Below are positions 56,974 to 64,000 of a stretch of 64,000 bases of DNA, piece by piece. Under the pieces are notes generated by a model. The model worked only from the letters and a program-made list of their open reading frames with translations, was not told where the DNA came from and did not search any database. Both the position numbers and the translations under genes were made by a program. This DNA comes from Arthrobacter sp. ISL-30 (GTDB lineage Bacteria; Actinomycetota; Actinomycetes; Actinomycetales; Micrococcaceae): positions 52,882-116,881 of the forward strand of contig NZ_JAGGPK010000029.1 in the NCBI RefSeq assembly GCF_018613855.1, read 5' to 3'. Each line of letters begins with the position of its first letter. The stretch's first letter is position 1.

Positions 56974-57840
56974 CTAGGCTCCTTCTTGGCTGCTGGCGAT
57001 CCGGGTGCTGCCGGTTCCGGTGGCACCCGGATCGGTGGTGCCCGTTCCAGTGGCGCCGGTGACTCCGGCTCCTGCCGCCGGGGAGGAGGACGCCAGCGCG
57101 ACGGTCCGCTTTTCGATGCGCTTCTCGACCGCCGGTGCGTGGACAATCCTTTGGACGAAGATGCCAGGAGTGTGGATATGCTCCGGGTCCAGCTCCCCCG
57201 GTTCAACAAGCTCCTCAACTTCCGCAATGGTGATTCGTCCGGCCATGGCGCACAGGGGGTTGAAGTTCATGGCGGTTGCGTGGAAGACCAGGTTGCCATG
57301 CCGGTCCCCCTTCCAGGCATGGACAAGTCCGAAGTCGGGAGTCAGGGACTCCTCGAGCACATAGTCGGCCCCGTTGAAGTTCCGGACTTCCTTGGGCGAT
57401 GAGGCGACGGCGATGGCACCGTTAGAGTCGTACTTTTGCGGCAATCCGCCCTCCGACACCTGCGTTCCGACACCGGCTTTGGTGTAGAAGGCTGGAATAC
57501 CGGCGCCACCGGCCCTCAGCTTCTCCGCCAGCGTCCCTTGGGGCGTCAGCACCACTTCCAGCTCGCCGGCGAGGTACTGGCGGGCGAACTCCTTGTTCTC
57601 CCCCACATAGGAGCTGACGGTGCGGCGGATGCGGCCGTCCTTGAGCAGGATCCCAAGGCCCCAGTCATCCACGCCGCAGTTGTTGCTGACCGTTTCCAGG
57701 TCCCTGGTTCCCTGCGCGTGGAGCGCATCGATCAGGGCCACCGGGATGCCGCAGAGTCCAAAACCGCCGACGGCGAGGGAGGCGCCGTCGGGAATGTCCT
57801 TGACCGCTTCAGCGGCAGTGGCCACCACTTTGTTGATCAT
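56974..57840 (-). CDS. scoA: 3-oxoacid CoA-transferase subunit A with low-complexity tail
   Basis: 288 residues from ATG 57840. The family core ([40 protein letters not shown] and [19 protein letters not shown]) fills the first 240 residues. A tail of about 40 residues rich in Gly, Thr and Ala (encoded at 56977-57085) is not part of the usual enzyme and looks like a degenerate repeat expansion. Partner of ScoB. Confidence 0.9.
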   Translation of the reverse strand: MINKVVATAAEAVKDIPDGASLAVGGFGLCGIPVALIDALHAQGTRDLETVSNNCGVDDWGLGILLKDGRIRRTVSSYVGENKEFARQYLAGELEVVLTPQGTLAEKLRAGGAGIPAFYTKAGVGTQVSEGGLPQKYDSNGAIAVASSPKEVRNFNGADYVLEESLTPDFGLVHAWKGDRHGNLVFHATAMNFNPLCAMAGRITIAEVEELVEPGELDPEHIHTPGIFVQRIVHAPAVEKRIEKRTVALASSSPAAGAGVTGATGTGTTDPGATGTGSTRIASSQEGA

Positions 57841-57865
57841 CGTCGATCCTTCCGGCGTTGTGGGA

Positions 57866-59029
57866 CTAAAGTCCCAGCTCACGGGCGATGAGCATCAGCT
57901 GTACCTCGGTGGTGCCTTCCCCGATTTCCAGGATCTTGGAATCGCGGTAATGGCGCGCCACTGTGGATTCGTTGATGAAGCCATAGCCGCCGAACACCTG
58001 GGTGGCGTCCCGCGCGTTGTCCATGGCTGCCTCGCCTGCGACCATCTTAGCGATGGCCGCCTGGGTCTTGAACGGCTTCCCGGCCAGCATTCTGGCGCCC
58101 GCATCGTAGTAGGCAAGCCGGGCAGTGTGCGCCCGTGCCTGCATCCGTGCGATCTTGAACTGGATGCCCTGGTACTTGCCGATCATGGTGCCGAACGCAT
58201 GCCGTTCCTTGGCATATTTCACGGAGAGGTCCACGCACGCCTGGGCCGCTCCGGTGCCCAGGGCCGCGATGGCGATCCTGCCCTCATCCAGGACAGTCAG
58301 GAAGTTCGCGTATCCCCGGCCCTGCTCGCCCAGCAGGTTCTCCTCGGGCACATGGACGTCCTTGAGCGTCAGCGGATGCGTGTCCGAGGCGTTCCAACCC
58401 ACTTTGTTGTAGGCCTTCTCTGCTTTGAAACCCGGAGTGGAGGTGGGCACCAGGATGGTGGAGATCTCCTTCTTGGTTGACCCGTCCTCCCGGTCAGTGA
58501 GCCCGGTGACCGCCGTAACCGTGACCAGAGTGCTGATGTCCGTGCCCGAGTTGGTGATGAACTCCTTTGTGCCGTTGATGACCCATTCGCCGTCGACGAG
58601 CCGTGCACGGGTCTTGGTGCCGCCGGCGTCGGAGCCTGCTTCCGGCTCCGTCAGGCCGAACCCGGCCAGCGCCTGCCCGGAGGCCAGCGGCGGAAGCCAC
58701 TGTTCCTTTTGAGCCTGGGTGCCAAAGCGGTAGATGGGCATGGCACCAAGGGACACACCAGCCTCTAGGGTGATGGCCACCGACTGGTCCACCCGGCCAA
58801 GCTGCTCGAGTGCAAGCGCCAAAGCGAAGAGGTCACCACCCATGCCGCCGAACTCTTCCGGGAACGGCAGCCCGAAGAGCCCCATCTCCCCCATCTGCTT
58901 CACGATTTCGTAGGGGAAACTGTGCTCTTCGTCGTGCTTCGCGGAGACCGGCGCAACAACTTCATCGGCGAACTCGCGCACGGTGTTGCTGAGGTCCTGG
59001 TACTCCTCGCTGAGCTCGAAACTGGCCAT
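57866..59029 (-). CDS. Acyl-CoA dehydrogenase (leucine/branched-chain operon)
   Basis: FAD-dependent desaturase of a short branched acyl-CoA, probably isovaleryl-CoA, in the syntenic position of fadE19. 387 residues. FGLTEPEAGSDAGGTKTRARL and EFITNSGTDIS are the FAD and substrate loops. The catalytic base is in ILEIGEGTTEVQLMLIARELG (about residue 368), the Glu position of short/medium-chain dehydrogenases. Human isovaleryl-CoA dehydrogenase uses a different Glu, so the exact substrate is open. Confidence 0.88.
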   Translation of the reverse strand: MASFELSEEYQDLSNTVREFADEVVAPVSAKHDEEHSFPYEIVKQMGEMGLFGLPFPEEFGGMGGDLFALALALEQLGRVDQSVAITLEAGVSLGAMPIYRFGTQAQKEQWLPPLASGQALAGFGLTEPEAGSDAGGTKTRARLVDGEWVINGTKEFITNSGTDISTLVTVTAVTGLTDREDGSTKKEISTILVPTSTPGFKAEKAYNKVGWNASDTHPLTLKDVHVPEENLLGEQGRGYANFLTVLDEGRIAIAALGTGAAQACVDLSVKYAKERHAFGTMIGKYQGIQFKIARMQARAHTARLAYYDAGARMLAGKPFKTQAAIAKMVAGEAAMDNARDATQVFGGYGFINESTVARHYRDSKILEIGEGTTEVQLMLIARELGL

Positions 59030-59031
59030 GG

Positions 59032-61224
59032 TCAGGCCTCCTTGCCTTTCGTTGTTCGGTCTTTCGTTGTTCGGTCTTCCGTTGAACGCTCTTGTGGTGC
59101 GCTGTTGGCTTCTTCGATGACATGGATGGTGGCGAGGACCTGGTCGGCCTTGACCAGGTCGCCCTTCCTGACGCCCAGGTGCAGCTTGCCGGCGACCGAG
59201 GCCGTGAGCTGGTGCTCCATTTTCATTGCCTCTACGGAGAGCAGCGCCTGCCCGGCCGCAACGCTTTCACCGTCGGTGGCCAGAACGGCAACAACGGTGC
59301 CCGGCATCGGAGATCGGATCTCCGGATCCGCGATGTCTTCCTCCCGCTGGATGCCGGCCAGGATTCGCTGCAGCCGCGCCTCCCGGTCAACGACCTCAAG
59401 ACTGCAAGACCAGCCTTCATTGCCAATCCAAAGTTTGGAAGGCGAGCCTTCGCCGAACGCAAAACGACGCGCCACGCCGTCGACTTCCGCCACAATCCAT
59501 GGCGAAGGCGCCTGCTCAAGGCTGAAGGCCGCATCGTGGGCTCCGTTTTTGTCCACGTGATTGTCCACGCTGGCGGTGTAACCGCCGTCGCGCTCCAACG
59601 CCAGCGACACGGTTGCCTTGGAGCCGTCCGGGAGGCCGAAAGTGGTCCGGAGCGGGGCTGCGTCGCCCAGCCGCCAGCCGTCCCTCATGCTCCATGGAGA
59701 GTTCCGCTGCGCGTCAGTGGCTGCAACTGCAGCCGGGGAGGCCAGGCGGAGGTAGCCTGCTGCCGCGATAAGTTCGACCTCCCCGGGCTCCCTGAACCGC
59801 AGGCCTGGCAGCTTCCGCTCTATCAGGTTGGTGTCCAGCCGCCCGGCCCGGACTTCGTCGTCATTCACCAGCAGCCGCAGGTATTCAACGTTCGTGTGCA
59901 GGCCCAAGAGCGTGTACGCCCCGAGCGCGGTATCAAGCCGGTCCAGGGCCGCCTTCCGGTCTGGCGCCCACGCGATGACTTTCGCGAGCATCGGGTCATA
60001 GTCACCGGTCACCGTGAGTCCCGGGAGCATGGCCGAGTCGATCCGCACGTGCGGGTCCGCCAGCTCGCCGCTCCGTTCGACGGGTTGCGCTCCGCGCTCG
60101 TCGAGGGTAACCACCCTGCCGAAGGACGGCAGGAAATTGCGCTCCGGCCGTTCCGCGTAGATTCGCGCTTCGGCAGCATGGCCTGTAAGTACGACGCCGG
60201 ACTGGGACAAGGTGAGTTGCTCACCGGCCGCTATGCGGACCTGCCATTCCACGAGGTCGACGCCGGTGACCATTTCGGTTACGGGGTGCTCTACCTGCAG
60301 GCGGGTGTTCATTTCCATGAAGTAGAAGTGCTCGGGGTCCTCGTTCGAGACGAGGAACTCCACGGTCCCGGCTCCGCTGTAGTTCACCGAACGGGCGGCG
60401 TCGCAGGCAGCCTGCCCCAGCCTGTTGCGGATCGCGGTCCCATCCTGGAGTGATTCCAGGAGCGGTGAAGGCGCTTCCTCGATGACCTTCTGGTGGCGGC
60501 GCTGGAGTGAGCATTCGCGCTCCCCCAGATGGATGATGTTGCCGTGGTTGTCGGCAAGGATCTGGACTTCGATGTGCCGGGGTTCGAGCACAAGGCGTTC
60601 CAGGAAGAGGGTGTCATCCCCAAAGGCGGCGGCAGCAACGCGCCGTGCCGCCTTGAGCGTGAATTCCAGCTCGTCCTGGCGTTCCACGATGTACATCCCC
60701 TTGCCTCCACCGCCCGCGGAGGGTTTGACGAGGAGGGGGTAGCCCACAGCCTGCGCAGCGTCCAGGAGGTCCGCGTCGCTCAGGCCGGGCTTCGCGATTC
60801 CGGGCACGCACGGCACGCCGTAGTCCATAACGTGGTTCTTGGATCGGATCTTGTCGCCCATGATTTCGATTGCTTCAACCCCCGGGCCAATAAACGCGAT
60901 CCCCGCGGCATCAAGGGCCTTGGCGAAGGCCACGTTCTCAGCCAGGAAGCCGTAGCCGGGATGGACAGCCTGGGCGCCGCTACGGAGGCAGGCACCAATA
61001 ATGGCATCGATCCTCAGGTAGCTGTCGGCGGCAGGGGCCGGGCCGATGTGTACTGCGGCATCAGCCTCCAGGACATGGCGGGCTCCAGAGTCGGCGTCGG
61101 AGTAGACGGCCACCGAGCGGATGCCCATGGACCGAAGTGTGCGAATCACGCGGCACGCAATTTCGCCGCGGTTGGCCACCAGGACGGTGGTGAAGGGTGC
61201 CGAATCCAAGGTCATGGGAGTCAC
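59032..61224 (-). CDS. Biotin-dependent acyl-CoA carboxylase alpha subunit
   Basis: Biotin carboxylase plus biotin carrier, 730 residues from GTG 61224 (overlaps the beta-subunit stop as GTGA). ATP-grasp motifs ([11 protein letters not shown], about 172; [18 protein letters not shown], about 305) precede the biotinyl lysine in [10 protein letters not shown] (about 666). Syntenic with AccA1 of Mycobacterium, the methylcrotonyl-CoA carboxylase. An odd hydrophilic tail ([17 protein letters not shown]) comes from a short DNA repeat. Confidence 0.92.
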   Translation of the reverse strand: MTPMTLDSAPFTTVLVANRGEIACRVIRTLRSMGIRSVAVYSDADSGARHVLEADAAVHIGPAPAADSYLRIDAIIGACLRSGAQAVHPGYGFLAENVAFAKALDAAGIAFIGPGVEAIEIMGDKIRSKNHVMDYGVPCVPGIAKPGLSDADLLDAAQAVGYPLLVKPSAGGGGKGMYIVERQDELEFTLKAARRVAAAAFGDDTLFLERLVLEPRHIEVQILADNHGNIIHLGERECSLQRRHQKVIEEAPSPLLESLQDGTAIRNRLGQAACDAARSVNYSGAGTVEFLVSNEDPEHFYFMEMNTRLQVEHPVTEMVTGVDLVEWQVRIAAGEQLTLSQSGVVLTGHAAEARIYAERPERNFLPSFGRVVTLDERGAQPVERSGELADPHVRIDSAMLPGLTVTGDYDPMLAKVIAWAPDRKAALDRLDTALGAYTLLGLHTNVEYLRLLVNDDEVRAGRLDTNLIERKLPGLRFREPGEVELIAAAGYLRLASPAAVAATDAQRNSPWSMRDGWRLGDAAPLRTTFGLPDGSKATVSLALERDGGYTASVDNHVDKNGAHDAAFSLEQAPSPWIVAEVDGVARRFAFGEGSPSKLWIGNEGWSCSLEVVDREARLQRILAGIQREEDIADPEIRSPMPGTVVAVLATDGESVAAGQALLSVEAMKMEHQLTASVAGKLHLGVRKGDLVKADQVLATIHVIEEANSAPQERSTEDRTTKDRTTKGKEA

Positions 61225-62840
61225 ATCCGGAAGAGGCCGAAGGAGGTTTCCGGCAGCGGCTGGCGCGAGACGACGTCGAGGGCCATCCCCAGCACCCTGC
61301 GAGTGTCGGCAGGATCGATCACGCCGTCGTCCCAGAGTCTGGCCGTTGAGTAGTAGGGGCTCCCCTGCTCCTCATACTGCTGCCTGATGGGCGCCTTGAA
61401 CGCCTCTTCCTCTTCGGCTGGCCATTGCTGCCCGGCCGCCTCAAGCTGGTCCCTTTTTACTGTGGCCAGGACGCTGGCGGCCTGGTTTCCGCCCATGACG
61501 GAGATCCTGGCGGCCGGCCACATCCAGAGGAACCTTGGCGAATAGGCGCGCCCGCACATCGAGTAGTTTCCGGCGCCGAAAGAGCCCCCGATGATCACTG
61601 TGAGCTTCGGGACCCGGGCTGTGGCCACTGCAGTGACCATCTTGGCCCCGTTCTTGGCGATTCCTCCCTGTTCATAGTCCCGGCCGACCATAAAGCCCGA
61701 GAGGTTCTGCAGGAACACGAGTGGGATGCCACGCTGGTCGCAAAGTTCTATGAAGTGGGCACCCTTCAGGGACGATTCGCTGAACAGGACTCCGTTGTTG
61801 GCCACTATTCCCACGGGATGACCATGCAATCGCGCAAAACCGGTTACGAGGGTTGTGCCGTAGTTCTTCTTGAACTCATGGAAGCGGGAGGCGTCTACCA
61901 GGCGGGCTATGACTTCCCGGACATCGTAGGCGGCGTTGACGTCCACCGGCACTACCCCATACAGCTCCTCCTGGTCCACCGCAGGTTCCACGGACTTCGT
62001 GACATCCCAGGCGGGCGCTGCTGGCATTGGCAGTGTGGCGACGATGTCGCGCACAATTTCCAGGGCATGAAGATCGTTCTCTGCCAGATGATCCGTAACA
62101 CCGGAAATCCTGGAATGCACCTCCCCGCCGCCCAGTTCCTCTGCCGTGACGATTTCGCCGATTGCGGCCTTTACCAGGGGCGGTCCTCCCAGGAAAATCG
62201 TCCCCTGGTTCCGCACAATCACCGTTTCGTCGCTCATGGCCGGCACATAGGCTCCGCCGGCGGTGCAGGAGCCCAGGACGGCAGCGATCTGCGGGATGCG
62301 GGCGGCGGACATCCGGGCCTGGTTGTAGAAGATCCGGCCGAAATGCTCCCTGTCCGGAAAGACCTCGTCCTGCTTGGGCAGGAATGCACCGCCCGAATCC
62401 ACCAGGTAGATGCAGGGGAGGCGGTTTTCGAGCGCGATCTCCTGGGCGCGCAGGTGCTTCTTGACGGTCATGGGATAGTACGTGCCGCCCTTGACGGTGG
62501 CGTCGTTGGAAATGATGAGGACATGGCGTCCGTGGACCAGCCCGATGCCTGCAATCACCCCGGCTCCGGGCGAATCGTCGTTGTACATGCCGTTTGCCGC
62601 CAAGGGCGCTATTTCCAGGAACGGGCTGCCGTCGTCGAGAAGCTGGTCAATGCGTTCACGCGGCAGCAGCTTGCCGCGTGAGACGTGGCGTTCTCGGGAC
62701 TTTTCCGGGCCACCCAGCGCTGCCTTGGCCAGCCGCTCCCGCAGTTCCCGGACCAGCTGCAGCTGTGCTTCCCGGTTGGAAGCGAACGCCGTTCCGGCGG
62801 CGTCGAACTCAGTGGCGATGGTCTCCATGGACTCTTCCAT
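61221..62840 (-). CDS. Acyl-CoA carboxylase carboxyltransferase (beta) subunit
   Basis: 539 residues, crotonase-fold double domain. It carboxylates the acyl-CoA, most likely 3-methylcrotonyl-CoA (AccD1 type). [28 protein letters not shown] and [22 protein letters not shown] form the CoA pocket. [25 protein letters not shown] is characteristic of methylcrotonyl-CoA carboxylase beta. ATG 62840 is chosen, but ATG 62828 (METIATEF) is possible. First gene of the operon. Confidence 0.9.
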   Translation of the reverse strand: MEESMETIATEFDAAGTAFASNREAQLQLVRELRERLAKAALGGPEKSRERHVSRGKLLPRERIDQLLDDGSPFLEIAPLAANGMYNDDSPGAGVIAGIGLVHGRHVLIISNDATVKGGTYYPMTVKKHLRAQEIALENRLPCIYLVDSGGAFLPKQDEVFPDREHFGRIFYNQARMSAARIPQIAAVLGSCTAGGAYVPAMSDETVIVRNQGTIFLGGPPLVKAAIGEIVTAEELGGGEVHSRISGVTDHLAENDLHALEIVRDIVATLPMPAAPAWDVTKSVEPAVDQEELYGVVPVDVNAAYDVREVIARLVDASRFHEFKKNYGTTLVTGFARLHGHPVGIVANNGVLFSESSLKGAHFIELCDQRGIPLVFLQNLSGFMVGRDYEQGGIAKNGAKMVTAVATARVPKLTVIIGGSFGAGNYSMCGRAYSPRFLWMWPAARISVMGGNQAASVLATVKRDQLEAAGQQWPAEEEEAFKAPIRQQYEEQGSPYYSTARLWDDGVIDPADTRRVLGMALDVVSRQPLPETSFGLFRM

Positions 62841-62860
62841 TCCCGGCCCGTGGCCATTTC

Positions 62861-62905
62861 GGTTAGTACCGTGTAACTGAAATTTAGGTTAGTCTCTATT
62901 AACTG
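62861..62905. promoter_or_regulatory. Two tandem operator-like sites for the leucine operon regulator
   Basis: GGTTAGTACCGTGTAACTG (62861-62879) and GGTTAGTCTCTATTAACTG (62887-62905) share GTTA-N8-TAAC dyad symmetry and flanking bases, with starts 26 bases apart. They lie between the divergent carboxylase and TetR genes, so control of both by the TetR protein is inferred. Confidence 0.7.
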
Positions 62906-62976
62906 TGATGTCCACCACAGGGTGTGCGTCAGGGCAGTCGGACAGGGCCGTGCCAACAGGGACCATAGGAGGGCGA

Positions 62977-63576
62977 GTGCGCATCACCCAGCGGGGCCAG
63001 GCGAAGGAAAGCCGCCGGCAGGCCCTCCTGGCCGCGGCGGCCGGGCTCTTTGCCGAAAGTGGCTTCAACCGCGTGTCCCTTGAGGATCTCGGGGCGGCGG
63101 CCGGGGTCAGCGGGCCGGCGGTGTACCGCCATTTTCCCGGCAAGCAGGCGGTGCTCGGCGAACTGCTGCTCAGCGTAAGTCGGGACTTGTTGGACGGAGG
63201 CCGGGATGTGGTGCTGGGATCGCCCGGAGCTCCGGAGGCGCTGCGTCGGCTTGTGGCATTCCACGTCGATTTCGCGCTGCGCAACCCCGACGTCATTCGA
63301 GTGCAGGACAGGGACTTCAGCAACCTCACTGAAGCGGACCAAGCCGAGGTTCGGGCGCTCCAGCGCAGCTACGTGGAAGTGTGGGTAGACGTCCTCGCCC
63401 GGCTTTTTCCGCAGGTAGAGGCAAGTGACCTGCGCGTTCGCGCCCATGCCGCTTTTGGGCTCATCAACTCAACTCCGCACTCTGTGCGGCACCACGGGCG
63501 TCGGATGGCCGTGAAGTCCGCCCGGCCCATTCTCGAGCACATGGCGATGGCCGCCCTTACGGTCCCCGCGGACTAG
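62977..63576 (+). CDS. TetR-family regulator of the leucine operon
   Basis: 199 residues from GTG 62977, with AGGAGGG 3 bases upstream. ATG 62908 and GTG 62905 are open alternatives, but they would run the coding region through the operator area. The HTH (RRQALLAAAAGLFAESGFNRVSLEDLGAAAGVSGPAVYRHFPGKQAVLGELL) is typical of the SACE_7040/KstR2-like group that controls acyl-CoA catabolism. Divergent from the operon. Confidence 0.85.
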   Translation: MRITQRGQAKESRRQALLAAAAGLFAESGFNRVSLEDLGAAAGVSGPAVYRHFPGKQAVLGELLLSVSRDLLDGGRDVVLGSPGAPEALRRLVAFHVDFALRNPDVIRVQDRDFSNLTEADQAEVRALQRSYVEVWVDVLARLFPQVEASDLRVRAHAAFGLINSTPHSVRHHGRRMAVKSARPILEHMAMAALTVPAD

Positions 63577-63622
63577 TAGCGGGCATGTTCGTAAGTTACT
63601 CCTGGCTGCCCGACGGTCGCTG

Positions 63623-64000
63623 CTAGGCGGCGGGCCTTATGGCGGCGTAGCTGCGCCGGGTGTAGGTGCGGCGTCGTCTATCGGTCTGGCCCACGGGCGC
63701 AACCGCCAATCGGGTTGGCGGGAGTGGAGGATTTTCCAGCCTTGCATGATGCCGGGATCTCGTACGCTGGCGGATTTTCCGGCGCCGATGGCCAAGCGCG
63801 GTTGCGGGGAGCCCGGTCGGCGCTTGCCGTTCCCGTCGGCTCTGATCGCTAACGCTGGTTCCGGGCAGTGGGGGCGCGGTGGAGTGGTAGGTGTGGGCTG
63901 TGGGTGTGCGGTATTCGATGGTGTGTTGGGGTCCGGGGCTTGGTCTGGTGGTCCAGCCGGGGTTCTCTTTGGTGTGGTTGCAGGCTTCGCAGAGGCCTGC
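63623..64000 (-). CDS. DUF222/HNH endonuclease, C-terminal part
   Basis: The last 125 residues of a protein whose start lies beyond base 64000. The sequence GLCEACNHTKENPGW followed by a Thr/Pro-rich stretch (TIEYRTPTAHTYHSTAPPLP) is the HNH end typical of actinobacterial DUF222 (13E12) proteins. The remaining Arg-rich tail is poorly conserved. It is the second DUF222-like piece in this window. The gene is convergent with the TetR regulator. Confidence 0.8.
   Translation of the reverse strand, partial: AGLCEACNHTKENPGWTTRPSPGPQHTIEYRTPTAHTYHSTAPPLPGTSVSDQSRRERQAPTGLPATALGHRRRKIRQRTRSRHHARLENPPLPPTRLAVAPVGQTDRRRRTYTRRSYAAIRPAA

Overview
The window is high-GC, densely packed chromosomal DNA from an actinobacterium. 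Gene content and order point to the Micrococcaceae, in the Arthrobacter/Pseudarthrobacter group; this is inferred from the proteins and synteny, not from a database search. No rRNA, tRNA, CRISPR array, prophage or insertion sequence was recognised. Most genes lie on the minus strand and belong to conserved actinobacterial housekeeping blocks, with small accessory groups slotted between them.

Layout. 1-6.0 kb: pgsA (partial), ftsK, rnj, dapA. 6.1-9.8 kb: a nitrilase-like amidase, a short DUF222-like gene with an SOS-type promoter, a DUF418-type membrane protein, a small membrane protein and dapB. 9.9-17.7 kb: a molybdenum cofactor region. One minus-strand unit runs response regulator, histidine kinase, membrane-anchored sulfite-oxidase-like enzyme, moeA, moaC, mogA, moaE; moaA and a moaD-like gene diverge from it. 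17.7-28.4 kb: DUF1579 protein, M16 peptidase, pnp, rpsO, kynU, kynA, ribF, an acetyltransferase, two membrane proteins and truB. 28.5-32.0 kb: aminotransferase, deaminase, a small acidic protein and a secreted ScyD/ScyE-like propeller protein. 32.0-38.0 kb: rbfA, infB, ylxR, nusA, rimP. 38.0-45.2 kb: DUF4439 protein, VIT1-like transporter, APH-like kinase, PLP-dependent decarboxylase, TSUP exporter and proS. 45.2-48.3 kb: a structured non-coding stretch, an ABC exporter with its TetR regulator and strong operator, and a frameshifted pseudogene. 48.3-53.2 kb: acetyltransferase, ispG, YciI, site-2 protease, dxr. 53.3-54.7 kb: lipase-maturation-factor-like membrane protein. 54.8-63.6 kb: a leucine/branched acyl-CoA catabolic operon (carboxyltransferase, biotin carboxylase, acyl-CoA dehydrogenase, ScoA, ScoB, MaoC hydratase, CitE-like lyase) with a divergent TetR regulator and two matching operator-like sites. 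63.6-64.0 kb: the C-terminal end of a DUF222/HNH endonuclease gene.

Functional themes are translation and RNA decay (nusA, infB, rbfA, truB, rpsO, pnp, rnj), lysine/peptidoglycan precursor synthesis (dapA, dapB), isoprenoid synthesis (dxr, ispG), molybdenum enzyme maturation, tryptophan catabolism to anthranilate, and leucine catabolism. The least explained items are the SOS-promoter/short DUF222 gene, the two-component system built into the molybdoenzyme operon, the nested inverted repeats between infB and rbfA, the hairpin-rich stretch between proS and the ABC operon, the paired operators in front of the leucine operon, and 17-bp tandem repeats spanning the 3' ends of two genes. Many transcription-unit starts have a TANNNT box only 6-7 bases before the start codon, which suggests leaderless transcription and helped to choose start codons.
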